From Cecembia rubra (GTDB lineage Bacteria > Bacteroidota > Bacteroidia > Cytophagales > Cyclobacteriaceae): a DNA stretch of 64,000 bases. The translations under genes were made by a program, and so were the position numbers. The stretch spans positions 1-64,000 of the forward strand of contig NZ_PYGF01000003.1 of NCBI RefSeq assembly GCF_003014575.1, given 5' to 3'. Shown here one piece after another: positions 8,701 through 17,318 of this stretch (position 1 is the stretch's first letter; the number at the start of each line of letters is the position of its first letter). The notes under the pieces were generated by a model. That model was not told the origin of the DNA. It saw nothing but the letters and a program-made list of their open reading frames with translations, and did no database searches.

Positions 8701-9234
8701 CCTAATATTTAGATTCTCGGAAAGTTCACCGTTCATTTGCAGATTCAATGAAGAATTAACGAATAAATTCTGCGTATTACCGAATGAAATCCCTCTGGTA
8801 AGGTTTCCGGACTTGTTGAGGTTGGTAGAAGGGAACAATTCTTCCCTAAAATCAAACAAGGGAGAAGCAGCCATCCTCCTATCTTTGAAATAGGCCATGG
8901 AATCATAATCTGCCATCAAAGTTCTCTTTGCGACCCTCTCGTGGAAAGCAAATGGAATGGTCCGATAACATATCACCAAAGAAGCTGGGACATGACCATC
9001 AGGTAAATGTATTTTGATTGTACCCGAACTGAGGTGATAAGAAAAATCATAATTTATATCAAGACTGTCATACACCCTGATCGATTCTTCCAAAACAGTT
9101 AATGAATCGAGCACAAAAGCCTGGACAGTAATTTCCGCGGAAATAGTCTTACAGGTTTCAGTCTGGGCGATTGCCCAATTGCTGAAATTTACAAGGCATA
9201 AAAAGAATACGAAAATGGCACTACCCCTAAGCAT
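5758..9234 (-). CDS. Large outer-membrane beta-barrel protein, function unknown
   Basis: About 1158 aa. I chose the second Met (9234) because the signal peptide then begins MLRGSAIFVFF and ends NWAIAQ; an in-frame ATG also exists at 9246. After an N-terminal beta domain (to about residue 130) comes a block with LTRGISFGNTQ, SLNLQMNGELSENLNIRASI and LQDFDNVLVELYNDRFNLAAGD, reminiscent of the barrel start of SprA-like Bacteroidota outer-membrane proteins. The rest is alternating amphipathic strands rich in Y/F and R/N, ending in a final strand with terminal Phe (VTALF), a classic barrel C-terminus. It is far shorter than SprA, so it is not the type IX secretion channel itself. The neighbouring histidine kinase is 87 bp upstream on the same strand. 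Confidence 0.7.
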   Translation of the reverse strand: MLRGSAIFVFFLCLVNFSNWAIAQTETCKTISAEITVQAFVLDSLTVLEESIRVYDSLDINYDFSYHLSSGTIKIHLPDGHVPASLVICYRTIPFAFHERVAKRTLMADYDSMAYFKDRRMAASPLFDFREELFPSTNLNKSGNLTRGISFGNTQNLFVNSSLNLQMNGELSENLNIRASITDQNVPFQPEGNTQQLQDFDNVLVELYNDRFNLAAGDVVLQQRKSEFLRYYKNVQGAQLTTNYTIGDKWRASTQGSASVAKGKFASINLEVSEGTLGPYRIPGPQNERFVIIMANSERVFLDGKQLQRGFNYDYVIDYNQGEITFTPNVLITQYSRIRIDYEYAERNFTRSILTANHIQETDKVSLYWNFYREMDNRNRPLFFEFSDADKRLLASVGNDLESAAVPRVDSVAFDPNRVLYRRVVDVDDQGNPIVFYEYSTDPEQAHFAIGFSEVGQGNGDYVRDRQLANGPVFVFRPRINGVPQGNYSILSPLPAPNKKQMFTTGARVRLSSYEQVYTEMAFSNVDQNLFSEIDNETNNGFGIKSGFISENRPLEKLKGYRFNALTEFEYNSDNFSFIDRLRYIEFDRDWSLSREDMLEAGHERIFNAGFGFMKDQHNELSYRFNFRNRGAIQSGTQHMAKFNQQLAKRIFLKNELFVLDSDVRNLNSDWVRYTGDVQYRSKILAPGYRLMLDRNAVRNIETDSVVSTAMNFVEHMAYLNSNDTLPYSFFINASVREDLFPVNGVLAPDTEAFQTMFGLKRRFKGHDLSASFTYRELEFLRLDGEKETTVLGKVDYLGTMAKGAIRNELSYALGNGREFRREFVFLPVPTGEGTHTWRDDNGDGIQQLNEFYLAFNPEEKNFIKVFVPTTEFVQAYTTIFNYRLNARFPDSWRKEGGIKQFLQKFSNTTSLSIEKKITSNEFWDRINPFVGGFADEDLISVRQVIRSSFFFNRSSAKYGFDVSVFDSQNKQLLAGGFDDMIQKDWRLNTRYNINPNLNLRLIGQTGNRIANSDFLDNRNYAIQQYGYGPEFAYQPSSVFRTTIMYQYMDKVNQANTEFNERAEIHQAGLDFRFAKAIKTTINANFRYIYIDYNGQPNTPTGYEMLQALTIGNNVTWSLNWLQKIGEGLQMNMVYEGRNSEGLGRLVHIGRMQVTALF

Positions 9235-9332
9235 AATCCGGCACAAAATACGTACTAAGGTAATTTTTATGAATGAAGAAATAAAATCGGGCAGTTGGAC
9301 AATAAAAAAATTGAAATAATCCCTTGAAAAAA

Positions 9333-12300
9333 TCAGTTTACAAGATCAAAAGATAAGAAAAAAGATGTCCCTTTCCCCAACTCTGTTTCAAACCATATCC
9401 TTCCACCTGCCGTTTCCACCCCCCTTTTGGCAATTGCAAGCCCAAGCCCTGAACCTTCAGATTTAGTGCTGAAATTGGGAATAAAAATCTTTTCTTTTAG
9501 GTCTTCAGGAATTCCCTTTCCATTATCCTTTATTTCCAAAATCACCTGACCGTCCTTCTCCTTTAAGAACACCTTGATTTCGGATCTAGCCGGTTCTTCA
9601 ACTGCCTGAATTCCATTAATGATCAGATTTGAAATTACCCTGCCAAACAGATGGTCATCACCCAATATCTTGAGTCTATCAGAATGGCTCAAATCTTCAA
9701 AGCTTATCTTCCCTTTTTCTCTGTTTTTGAATAACTCTAAGGTATCCTGGACAACTTTACGGAAGTCCATCAACTCATTTTTTGGAAGCGGCATCTTGGC
9801 AAATGTAGAGAAAGAGGTAGCTATATCACTCAAAGTGTCAACCTGGTGGATCAATGTTTCCACTGGTTTTTTTAGTTTTTTCGGATCTTCAAGTTTCCCT
9901 TCTGACTGCAATCTCAGGAGATGTTGTAATGTCAGCTTCATTGGAGTTAATGGGTTCTTGATCTCATGGGCTACTTGTTTGGCCATCTCTCTCCAAGCAG
10001 ATTCTTTTTCTGTACTCGCCAGAATGTTCTTACTGGCCTCCAGCTTGAACAACATATTATTATATTCGTTGACCAAAAGCCCAATTTCATCATTAGCGGG
10101 CCAATACATTGGCTCGTTGTTTTCCAATCCTGTAGCTTTCAGTTTTTGGGTCAAAAGTTTGAAGGGAAATGTCAAGTTCCTAGAAACAAAATAGGAGACG
10201 AAAAGAAACATTATGAACACCAACACAAAGATGTTCAAGATATTACTGAGCACATCAGCTATCAATAAATCCAATTCACTTTCTGACTCAAAAAAGGGAA
10301 TAGCAACAATGGCTTTAATTTCCTGGCCGTCTGAGGATCTAACTGCTGCATAAACAGTCTTATAATTTAACGAGCCCACCTTTTCATTCAAAAGCACCAA
10401 GTTATTTTGACCTTCTACTACCTCAACAATAGCTCTTGGATTAATGAATTTGGTAAGAATTCTCTTATCAAAGATATTGGGCTGTGAGCTGGCCTTCAGT
10501 AACCCTTCTTTTTCATATACATTGATTTCCAGATTGGTCGTACCTGCAAGACTGTTGACAGCTTCATAAAAATCATCCCTATCAGCTACGCCGGCTAATT
10601 GCTTTTCCATTATGGCTGCCAAGTTATCTTTTATTAAAGTAGCCTTTTGAAAATACTGCCTATGCAGCTCCTCCTGGTACGAATTGGTCAATAGCCCTAA
10701 AATAATGGCAGATATGATCAAAATTGGGAAAAAGAAAGCGAAATTAAGGTACATCTGCAATTTGGTCGCATAATTGAAATCAAAAGTTTTAAGCCCTCTA
10801 ACCAAAGCATAAACCACCAGACTGAATAAAGTCAAGAGAATAAATGAAAGGAAAAACAAAGAGATGTCTGCCAAAATATAATATACTGGGTAGATGGGTG
10901 AAGATACAATTATGGCCTTATCTTCATTTTTAACTCCCAAATGATGGTATTTCTTTCTATATATACCTGATTTATATAAGCCCGAAAGTTCAATTAATTC
11001 ATAAAAATCAGCTGCTCTATAATTAAAAACTCCTACTGCATATTGAAGAACTCCATCTTGGAAAAGGGCATAATTGTAATTTTTATCATTCAAGGTAGCC
11101 ATATAATTCCTGTCCATGAGAAGTTTGGGGAAAACCGCTCCAGGAAGGATCCTTAATTGTTTCAATTCAAGATAGGCTGTTCCTATAAAAACATCATCTT
11201 TGTAAAGTGGGATAAATGCAAAGTATTGGTTACTGGCACTTTCTTCATTGCCTTTTATGAAATAAAGGTCTCTTACAGAAGTTGCAAAATCGCTTTTTAC
11301 ATAATTATAGCGAACAGACTCCAAGGATTCCTCATCATTTCTAATCAAAATATTATCCCCTGCAACATTAAAAACCTTAACTTTTAAAGCATATTGGTCA
11401 AAGTAAGGCGTCATATGTATCCTTCGGATCTTTCTTTCTATGGGTTCTTTAGATTGAAAAGGATCTGTTATAGCATTTTTAATAAAGAGATCCTCACGGA
11501 TTCTATTCATTATATCGGATAGGAAAAACTCCGCCATAACGTCATTTTCAATCAATTGCTGGGTACCAAATCTGGTTTTGGATTGTAATTGCTTTTTGAG
11601 ATAAACATCGTGCACTGCAATACCGGCAATGATAGCTGTAATCAGACATGCAAAAAAGAATGTCAAAAAGGTGTTTAATCCCAGCTTAAAAATATTCTTA
11701 TGAAGATCGAAAGAAATGATGGAAACCAAAAAAATGATGTGTGCCAAAAAAGCCAATAAATGAACCCAATTGATCCATGCCAGCAGAATGATAATTGGAG
11801 AGGCAAAAACTACAAGGACTTTCAAAGCATAGGTCTTTTCTTCTAAGCCTTCATTCAAGACAAGGCTTAGACCTAATATTGAGAAAAGTACATAGGCTCC
11901 GGCACCAAAGAAAATAATCAATAAACTTATACCCTTGAGATAATCCAATGAGGGAAGACTAAGGATATTAAGTTCCCATTGTGAATTACTTAATATATCG
12001 ATATACAAACCATAAAATGCAATCAGCAGGAGCAAGGCAACCGTATAGAGCAAAACATAAAAAAACCATTTGCTGAACTTTTCCTGGACCTTTTTAAACT
12101 TTACCAAAAACCCCTCTTTCCTGAACAATCCCAAAATCAAAGCCAGGATGACTGCCAAGCAGACCACATTGAGTAAGAGATCCCCTAAGCTTGGATTAAA
12201 CCAGGAAGATGCATATTTGGTGGAATCAAATAGTTCATAGTCGAAATAACCTTGGGGAAAATCAAAAAACAGCATAAACCCTCTAATTGAAATCAGAGTC

Positions 12301-13034
12301 CCTGCAGTGTACAAAATTGCTAAACTTTCTTTCCCTTTATACCATATAGTCCTCACAAAGCCATATCCCAAAATCAGAATCAGAAAAAGCAATGAAAAGA
12401 AAAAGACTAATATGGTAAGGTTGTTGGTTTGTTCAATTGGCTGATATCCTTGTTCAAACCTTATTGAAAAAAGGAATTCTCCTTTATCACTTTCAAGATC
12501 AAGAAAACCTTCCTCTCTGGTAGGTGAGAGACTCAAAAAATCATTACCAAAAAATTTTTTATTGAATCCTGTCTGTAGGAATTCATTCTGGATCTCCCTT
12601 TTGAAGAATAACGGATGTAGCTGTACCAACCAAAACCCTTTTTCATTCCTTGTAAATCTCCTGACTTTTGAGAAGTAAATCCCTTGCCTATCCTCATAGT
12701 AATAAGGGTTAGTCATGCCTCTTACCAGATCAAAATCCGGCAATAAAGTAAAATCTGACCAGTAAATGAGCTCACCGTTTTCCCCAAAAATATAATAAGG
12801 ATGACTGGAGTTAATGCTCATTTTTGAAAATGAAAAAGGATCCTCAGGCCTGTTTTGCATCAAAAGATCTATGAAATCCTTATCAAACTCCTGCAATATC
12901 AGGTTGAGCTTTTGTTTGACTGAATAATAGTATTTCTCTGAGCTTCCCTGCTCACTAATGAAAAAATTAAGGGCAAGCAATAAGCCAATACCCAATATTG
13001 CCAAGAAAAGGAAAGTTCTTTTTTTCTTTAACAT
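9333..13034 (-). CDS. Large NtrY-like membrane sensor histidine kinase
   Basis: About 1233 aa from the Met at 13034 (MLKKKRTFLFL); an upstream in-frame ATG at 13073 would add 13 residues and looks less likely. The N-terminal TM is followed by a periplasmic segment, a membrane domain of many helices (about residues 210-480), a second extracytoplasmic sensory region, further TMs, and a HAMP-like linker. The transmitter is complete: H box QVAHEIKNPLTPMKL with His near residue 1021, N box NLIINGIQAVEE, G boxes DNGKGIPEDL and GSGLGLAIAKRG. The phosphoacceptor region resembles NtrY. No response regulator gene lies beside it, so the partner is elsewhere. The input signal is unknown; position beside the respiratory operon may be coincidence. 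Confidence 0.85.
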   Translation of the reverse strand: MLKKKRTFLFLAILGIGLLLALNFFISEQGSSEKYYYSVKQKLNLILQEFDKDFIDLLMQNRPEDPFSFSKMSINSSHPYYIFGENGELIYWSDFTLLPDFDLVRGMTNPYYYEDRQGIYFSKVRRFTRNEKGFWLVQLHPLFFKREIQNEFLQTGFNKKFFGNDFLSLSPTREEGFLDLESDKGEFLFSIRFEQGYQPIEQTNNLTILVFFFSLLFLILILGYGFVRTIWYKGKESLAILYTAGTLISIRGFMLFFDFPQGYFDYELFDSTKYASSWFNPSLGDLLLNVVCLAVILALILGLFRKEGFLVKFKKVQEKFSKWFFYVLLYTVALLLLIAFYGLYIDILSNSQWELNILSLPSLDYLKGISLLIIFFGAGAYVLFSILGLSLVLNEGLEEKTYALKVLVVFASPIIILLAWINWVHLLAFLAHIIFLVSIISFDLHKNIFKLGLNTFLTFFFACLITAIIAGIAVHDVYLKKQLQSKTRFGTQQLIENDVMAEFFLSDIMNRIREDLFIKNAITDPFQSKEPIERKIRRIHMTPYFDQYALKVKVFNVAGDNILIRNDEESLESVRYNYVKSDFATSVRDLYFIKGNEESASNQYFAFIPLYKDDVFIGTAYLELKQLRILPGAVFPKLLMDRNYMATLNDKNYNYALFQDGVLQYAVGVFNYRAADFYELIELSGLYKSGIYRKKYHHLGVKNEDKAIIVSSPIYPVYYILADISLFFLSFILLTLFSLVVYALVRGLKTFDFNYATKLQMYLNFAFFFPILIISAIILGLLTNSYQEELHRQYFQKATLIKDNLAAIMEKQLAGVADRDDFYEAVNSLAGTTNLEINVYEKEGLLKASSQPNIFDKRILTKFINPRAIVEVVEGQNNLVLLNEKVGSLNYKTVYAAVRSSDGQEIKAIVAIPFFESESELDLLIADVLSNILNIFVLVFIMFLFVSYFVSRNLTFPFKLLTQKLKATGLENNEPMYWPANDEIGLLVNEYNNMLFKLEASKNILASTEKESAWREMAKQVAHEIKNPLTPMKLTLQHLLRLQSEGKLEDPKKLKKPVETLIHQVDTLSDIATSFSTFAKMPLPKNELMDFRKVVQDTLELFKNREKGKISFEDLSHSDRLKILGDDHLFGRVISNLIINGIQAVEEPARSEIKVFLKEKDGQVILEIKDNGKGIPEDLKEKIFIPNFSTKSEGSGLGLAIAKRGVETAGGRIWFETELGKGTSFFLSFDLVN

Positions 13035-13088
13035 AGGAAGAATAAAAGTAAAAAAGCAAAATTGGATAACCAACTTTGCCTTCTTATA

Positions 13089-13355
13089 TCAGAATTTATC
13101 TCCTTGGAAAATAAATTTTGTTTTTCGTTTTTTAGCTGCCCTATACCATAAAAAGCCTATAATAGCAGCTATAAGATAAGGCATCGCAAACAAGTATAGG
13201 ATACCGGCATTTAGCCCTGCCCCTATACTAGTCTCTCCATTACTTACATTATTTTCAACGGTCGCCCTACACATAGCACATTGGGCCAACAAATCAATGG
13301 CATTTGCAAATAATACAAGTGCCAATGTTAAGAAAATATGTTTGATATACTTCAT
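13089..13355 (-). CDS. Small membrane protein with CAMC motif
   Basis: An 88-aa protein with an N-terminal signal or TM (residues 1-24), the motif QCAMCRATVENN just after it, and a second TM (about residues 52-70) followed by a basic tail. I know similar small proteins only as conserved hypotheticals in Bacteroidota. The CxxC facing the periplasm and its place at the end of the cytochrome oxidase cluster, after SCO and DUF420, suggest a role in oxidase assembly or metal/thiol handling, but this is inference. Confidence 0.7.
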   Translation of the reverse strand: MKYIKHIFLTLALVLFANAIDLLAQCAMCRATVENNVSNGETSIGAGLNAGILYLFAMPYLIAAIIGFLWYRAAKKRKTKFIFQGDKF

Positions 13356-13388
13356 TACTATTAGAAACGTTCCCTTTTACCATTGGGT

Positions 13389-13943
13389 TTAGAAGTTGTA
13401 ATACGGGCTGATCATCAAATAAACAACAACCCCTGTAATGGTTACATACAACCAGATAGGATAGGCAAATTTAACAATTTTCCTGTGCTTCAACCTTTGA
13501 TCTGTGTATCCATAATAGTAAGCAAGTAAAATTGGAAAAAGTGCAATTGCTGCCAAAATAATATGGGTGATCAAAATAAAATAATAGACAGGTCTGATCC
13601 ATCCTTCTCCACCAAATACAGTACTTTCTGCACTTGCATGGTAAATCACATAGGAAACCAGAAATACTGCTCCCAAGGAAAAAGCGACGGTCATAGAAGT
13701 CCGATGATACGCAATATTATTATTTTTAATGAATACCAAAGCGGCTATCAAGGCAAGAGTTGCCGCTGAATTGATAACTGCATTTAGATGAGGAAGAAAA
13801 TAAACCCAATTGCTGGATAACTCTATTTTTGACGGCATAAATAAAAGGACCGCAACTACAATAGGTACAGCAATAGAAATCACGGTAATCAATCTCAGGA
13901 TGCCTTTGCTTTCAGACTGCTGAGCTAATCTATTATTTTCCAT
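13389..13943 (-). CDS. DUF420 family membrane protein
   Basis: A 184-aa integral membrane protein with about five TM segments. The conserved His-rich positions NNIAYHRTSM, SYVIYHASAEST and LITHIILAA match DUF420 (PF04238), often encoded beside SCO and cytochrome oxidase genes (CtaM/YozB-like, needed for caa3 oxidase assembly in Firmicutes). It overlaps the SCO gene by 11 bp, so translation is probably coupled. A role in oxidase maturation is likely by context. Confidence 0.85.
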   Translation of the reverse strand: MENNRLAQQSESKGILRLITVISIAVPIVVAVLLFMPSKIELSSNWVYFLPHLNAVINSAATLALIAALVFIKNNNIAYHRTSMTVAFSLGAVFLVSYVIYHASAESTVFGGEGWIRPVYYFILITHIILAAIALFPILLAYYYGYTDQRLKHRKIVKFAYPIWLYVTITGVVVYLMISPYYNF

Positions 13944-14598
13944 GCAATAAAATTTTTGTTTCTAAAATCAATCTGTCCACTTCATCTCTATTGGTTCCAC
14001 TATAATACCCTCTTATCCTTCCAAGTTCATCTACCAAAATAAATTTGTCACTGTGGACAAAATCATCGGGCTGGCCAAATCCATCGATAGTTGGAAGAAT
14101 AAATCCGCACCTTGCCAGATTATATATCTCATCCTTATTCCCTGTCAGAAAGAACCATTTATCCGGTGTAGCATTATGGCGTTCAGCATACTCCTTCAAA
14201 ACTTCAGGCGTATCATTTTCAGGATCTATTGATATAGAATAAATCTGAACAAGAGCCTCATTTCTGAAAGCGTCATTCACCCTTTCCATTTCATTGGACA
14301 TGACAGGACAAATGCTTGGGCAAGAAGTGAAAAAGAAATCAACTATTGTAATTTTTCCTTCCATTTCTTGCCTCCCTCTCTGTCCATTATCTTGACTGGT
14401 TAAAAGAAATTCAGGAATATAATGCTGACCTGATTCATTTAACTCACATTCCAGAAAAGGGTTTTCAACCCCGTCTTGAAATAAAACTGGAATATCATAA
14501 TGATTGGTGCCAAAGGTTTTTAAAAACACTATAATAAGCACCGGTATCATCAAAATACAAACGAGAACTAGCCCTTGCAGAAATCTAATCGTACGCAT
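13933..14598 (-). CDS. SCO family copper chaperone for cytochrome oxidase
   Basis: A 221-aa membrane-anchored protein: one N-terminal TM (about residues 9-27), then a thioredoxin-like domain. The copper/redox motif is DFFFTSCPSICPVMSNEM, with Cys93 and Cys97 in CxxxC spacing. The conserved copper-ligand His lies in DDFVHSDKFILVDELGRI. SCO proteins deliver copper to, or reduce the thiols of, the CuA site of subunit II, which is encoded upstream in this operon. A hairpin at 14627-14651 lies just upstream, so part of transcription may stop before it. Confidence 0.92.
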   Translation of the reverse strand: MRTIRFLQGLVLVCILMIPVLIIVFLKTFGTNHYDIPVLFQDGVENPFLECELNESGQHYIPEFLLTSQDNGQRGRQEMEGKITIVDFFFTSCPSICPVMSNEMERVNDAFRNEALVQIYSISIDPENDTPEVLKEYAERHNATPDKWFFLTGNKDEIYNLARCGFILPTIDGFGQPDDFVHSDKFILVDELGRIRGYYSGTNRDEVDRLILETKILLHGK

Positions 14599-14626
14599 AA
14601 TTATCCTTACATCTAAACAAAAAATA

Positions 14627-14651
14627 AGGTTGAAGATTCACTCTCCAACCT
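14627..14651 (-). terminator. Hairpin terminator or attenuator after coxIV
   Basis: A 10-bp stem with one mismatch (14627-14636 with 14642-14651), followed on the minus strand by TTATTTTTTG. It lies between the subunit IV gene and the SCO gene and may lower expression of the assembly genes relative to the oxidase. The other side is also T-rich, so it could work in both directions. Confidence 0.6.
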
Positions 14652-14677
14652 AATTTTTTTCTCTTTTTATGGAAGAA

Positions 14678-15007
14678 TTACCACCTTAAAAGGAAAATAT
14701 CAGTTCCCTCTCTCATCAAAGCGATCACTAGCCAAACCAGAAATATCAAAGGCACTATGATGGAGTAGAAAAGCGGCTTAGCTTCTTCACCCAAGTGCAT
14801 GAATTCCATCATGATATATTTTGCCTTCCAAATTGTCAGACCGATAAAGATCAAGTACAACAGGATACCTCTGTCCAAAGTGAAAGCGAACACAAATTCT
14901 ATGGAGGTCAGGATCAAGAGGATGAAAGCAGTCTTCCAAATCTTCTTGATCTTCTCTTCGTTTCTTGGGATAACCTCAAGCGTAGATTTATTTTCGTGTG
15001 AAGCCAT
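14678..15007 (-). CDS. Cytochrome c oxidase subunit IV (prokaryotic type)
   Basis: A 109-aa protein from the Met at 15007 (MASHENKSTLEV). The longer reading frame from 15064 would run into the preceding coxC gene, so the later start is preferred. Three TM helices follow a short cytoplasmic N-terminus, with the family block KAKYIMMEFMHLGEE and a closing helix pair, as in COX4_pro (PF03626). It is a small structural subunit of the heme-copper oxidase and the last structural gene of the cluster. Confidence 0.88.
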   Translation of the reverse strand: MASHENKSTLEVIPRNEEKIKKIWKTAFILLILTSIEFVFAFTLDRGILLYLIFIGLTIWKAKYIMMEFMHLGEEAKPLFYSIIVPLIFLVWLVIALMREGTDIFLLRW

Positions 15008-15027
15008 TTTATTGTCGTTTAATTTCT

Positions 15028-15804
15028 TTAGATCAAATAGAAGAATGTAAATACGAATACCCAAACAAGGTCTACAAAGTGCCAGTAAAGACCGATCTTC
15101 TCTACCATCTCATAATGACCTCTTCTTTCATAAACTCCTACAGCAGCTTGATAGAAGGCAAGGAACAAAAGGAAAACACCAATAGTAACGTGGAATCCAT
15201 GAAAACCGGTGATAAAGAAGAACAATTGAGCAAATGCAGCTGGACCATACTCATTAATAAAAAGATTTGCTCCATAAACTGTTTCGGTAACAACCTGTCC
15301 CATCTTATTGACAAAAGTCAAAACAGAACCTCCATCAGTACCGTGTATAAAGTGGGTCCATTCCCAAGCCTGACAGCTTAAGAAAGTTATACCGCCTAGT
15401 ATTGTCCATAACAACCACTTCACTACATCCTTTCTATCATTTCTATGCCCTGCTTCTACTGCAAGTACCATAGTAACGGAACTCATAATCAATATGAAGG
15501 TCATTAGACCTACGAAGGCCAGTGGAATATGTACTCCATGGAAAAAAGGGATGGCATCAAAAACCAATTCGGGCACTGGCCAATATTCATTGGAGCCAAT
15601 GAAGGCATCTTCAGGGCCCAAATATCCAGGATAGCTGACCCTAATGGCAGCATAAGCAATCAAAAAGGCGGCAAAAGTAAAGATATCGGAGAGTAAGAAA
15701 AACCACATCATCAGTTTTCCATAACTGGCTTTGAGTGGCTCATTACCACCTCCCCAGATTCCTCTTTTAGGGCTTACGCCCACAGCAGTTGCAGTCGTTG
15801 ACAT
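15028..15804 (-). CDS. Cytochrome c oxidase subunit III
   Basis: A 258-aa, approximately seven-TM protein with family motifs: the SYGKLMMWFFLLSDIFTFAA start, WEWTHFIHG, FFITGFHGFHVTIGVFLLFL and YWHFVDLVWVFVFTFFYL. Subunit III stabilises the catalytic core and proton uptake. It is the longer of two subunit III genes placed in tandem (the other at 15832-16413), an arrangement common in Bacteroidota oxidase clusters. Confidence 0.93.
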   Translation of the reverse strand: MSTTATAVGVSPKRGIWGGGNEPLKASYGKLMMWFFLLSDIFTFAAFLIAYAAIRVSYPGYLGPEDAFIGSNEYWPVPELVFDAIPFFHGVHIPLAFVGLMTFILIMSSVTMVLAVEAGHRNDRKDVVKWLLWTILGGITFLSCQAWEWTHFIHGTDGGSVLTFVNKMGQVVTETVYGANLFINEYGPAAFAQLFFFITGFHGFHVTIGVFLLFLAFYQAAVGVYERRGHYEMVEKIGLYWHFVDLVWVFVFTFFYLI

Positions 15805-15831
15805 ATTGTTTGATTTAACTTTATTTTAAGT

Positions 15832-16413
15832 TTAATGATTCAATAATAAGAACATAAAGAGATAAAGCCAAAGCCCTCCTAAAAAATGCCAATAAGTAAC
15901 ACACATCTCCATGGCATTCATGTTTTTGGAATGAACTTTATATCTAAAGGACGAAATTAATACAATAATTAGAAATATCACACCACTGATTAAGTGGATT
16001 GCATGTAATCCAGTGAAAACATAAAGGAATGATCCAGCAGGATTTCCTACAAAGTAGACATCTCGATCCACCAATGCAACCCAGCTGTACCATTGGCAAA
16101 CAAGAAATACCAACCCAAGAAGTACAGTTAAAAACATTCCTCCTTTTAGTTTTTGAAAATCATCTTTTTTGGCGGCTTGATAGGCAACATGTAATGTCAC
16201 ACTACTCAGTACTATAATAATTGATGTATACCAGAAAATAGAAGGAAGCTCAAATTCCAACCAATTGCCTTCAGCTTGCCTGACAATATAGGCACTTGTC
16301 AAAGAGGCGAATATCATCACCACTGACACGATGAAAAGCCAAAGGGCAAATTTCTTTGGGTGCATGGAGATGGGTTGCTCAGCTCCCTCTACATATGCGA
16401 ATTTTTCTTCCAT
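15832..16413 (-). CDS. Cytochrome c oxidase subunit III (short form)
   Basis: A 193-aa, five-TM protein of the heme-copper oxidase subunit III family. Motifs include the PKKFALWLFIVSVVMIFASL opening, YVFTGLHAIHLISGVIFL and VTYWHFLGGLWLYLFMFL. The first two helices of a seven-TM subunit III are missing, the normal form for this small paralogue. It starts 3 bp after the heme O synthase gene ends, so the two are tightly coupled. Confidence 0.93.
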   Translation of the reverse strand: MEEKFAYVEGAEQPISMHPKKFALWLFIVSVVMIFASLTSAYIVRQAEGNWLEFELPSIFWYTSIIIVLSSVTLHVAYQAAKKDDFQKLKGGMFLTVLLGLVFLVCQWYSWVALVDRDVYFVGNPAGSFLYVFTGLHAIHLISGVIFLIIVLISSFRYKVHSKNMNAMEMCVTYWHFLGGLWLYLFMFLLLNH

Positions 16414-16415
16414 AA

Positions 16416-17318
16416 TTAAATTTTATCCAACATATAAGCGATTTGGACAATCGGTAAATAAAGAAACGATCCAAACATAATCTTTAGAGCAGATTTTCTG
16501 GAACAATCTCTCATCAAGGAAAAGGTCTGCGCCAGAAATAACACACCACAAACTGTAGCCACAATCCCTGAATTAATGCCTGTAAGTCCAAAATAAGTAG
16601 GTAGCAAGCCCAATGGAAGTAGAAACAAGGTATAGATCATGATCTGAATGGCGGTATTGAGATCTTTCTTTCCACCACTAGGTAGTAATTTAAACCCAGC
16701 TCTTTTGTAATCCTCATCGCTTACCCAGGCTATTGCCCAGAAATGAGGGAACTGCCAGATAAACTGTATACCAAATAGTATCAGCGCCTCATGACCGATT
16801 ATGCCTGTAGCAGCGGTCCAGCCCAATAACGGAGGCATAGCACCAGGAATCGCACCAATAAATACGGCAATTGGACCAACACGTTTCAATGGAGTGTACA
16901 CAAAAATGTACAATACCATACTTAAAACACCCAGAGCGGTTGTCAGGGGATTGGTGAAAAACCAAAGAATAGCCACTCCTAACAGTCCTGTCAAGAAAGT
17001 AAACCAATAAGCTTCATTTAAAGAAATCTGATTCAATGGTAAAGGCCTGTTTTGCGTCCTTTTCATTAATTTATCCAGATCTTTTTCCAGAATTTCATTA
17101 GCCGCACCTGATGCCCCGGTAATTAGAAAACCACCTGCTACCAAGGCAAAGAAACTATTCCATGAAAAGAAGGTTCCCGAATCCCCAAGTATAAAGCCAA
17201 AAGCCGCTGAGAAGGTAACCAATGCAGATAGCCTGAATTTGATAAGCTCATAATAAGCCTTAGCCCTTAAAGATAGGACATCAAATAAAGATGCTTCGTA
17301 GCTATTTAAAGTTCTCAT
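16416..17318 (-). CDS. ctaB: Protoheme IX farnesyltransferase (heme O synthase)
   Basis: A 300-aa UbiA-type prenyltransferase that adds farnesyl to heme B to make heme O. Eight to nine TM helices are predicted. The Asp-rich motif is NEILEKDLDKLMKRTQNRPL, with further family blocks at VYTPLKRVGPIAVFIGAIPG, ILFGIQFIWQFPHFWAIAW and DEDYKRAGFKLLP. It overlaps ctaA by 4 bp. Together with CtaA downstream in the pathway it supplies heme A to the oxidase encoded beside it. Confidence 0.95.
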   Translation of the reverse strand: MRTLNSYEASLFDVLSLRAKAYYELIKFRLSALVTFSAAFGFILGDSGTFFSWNSFFALVAGGFLITGASGAANEILEKDLDKLMKRTQNRPLPLNQISLNEAYWFTFLTGLLGVAILWFFTNPLTTALGVLSMVLYIFVYTPLKRVGPIAVFIGAIPGAMPPLLGWTAATGIIGHEALILFGIQFIWQFPHFWAIAWVSDEDYKRAGFKLLPSGGKKDLNTAIQIMIYTLFLLPLGLLPTYFGLTGINSGIVATVCGVLFLAQTFSLMRDCSRKSALKIMFGSFLYLPIVQIAYMLDKI

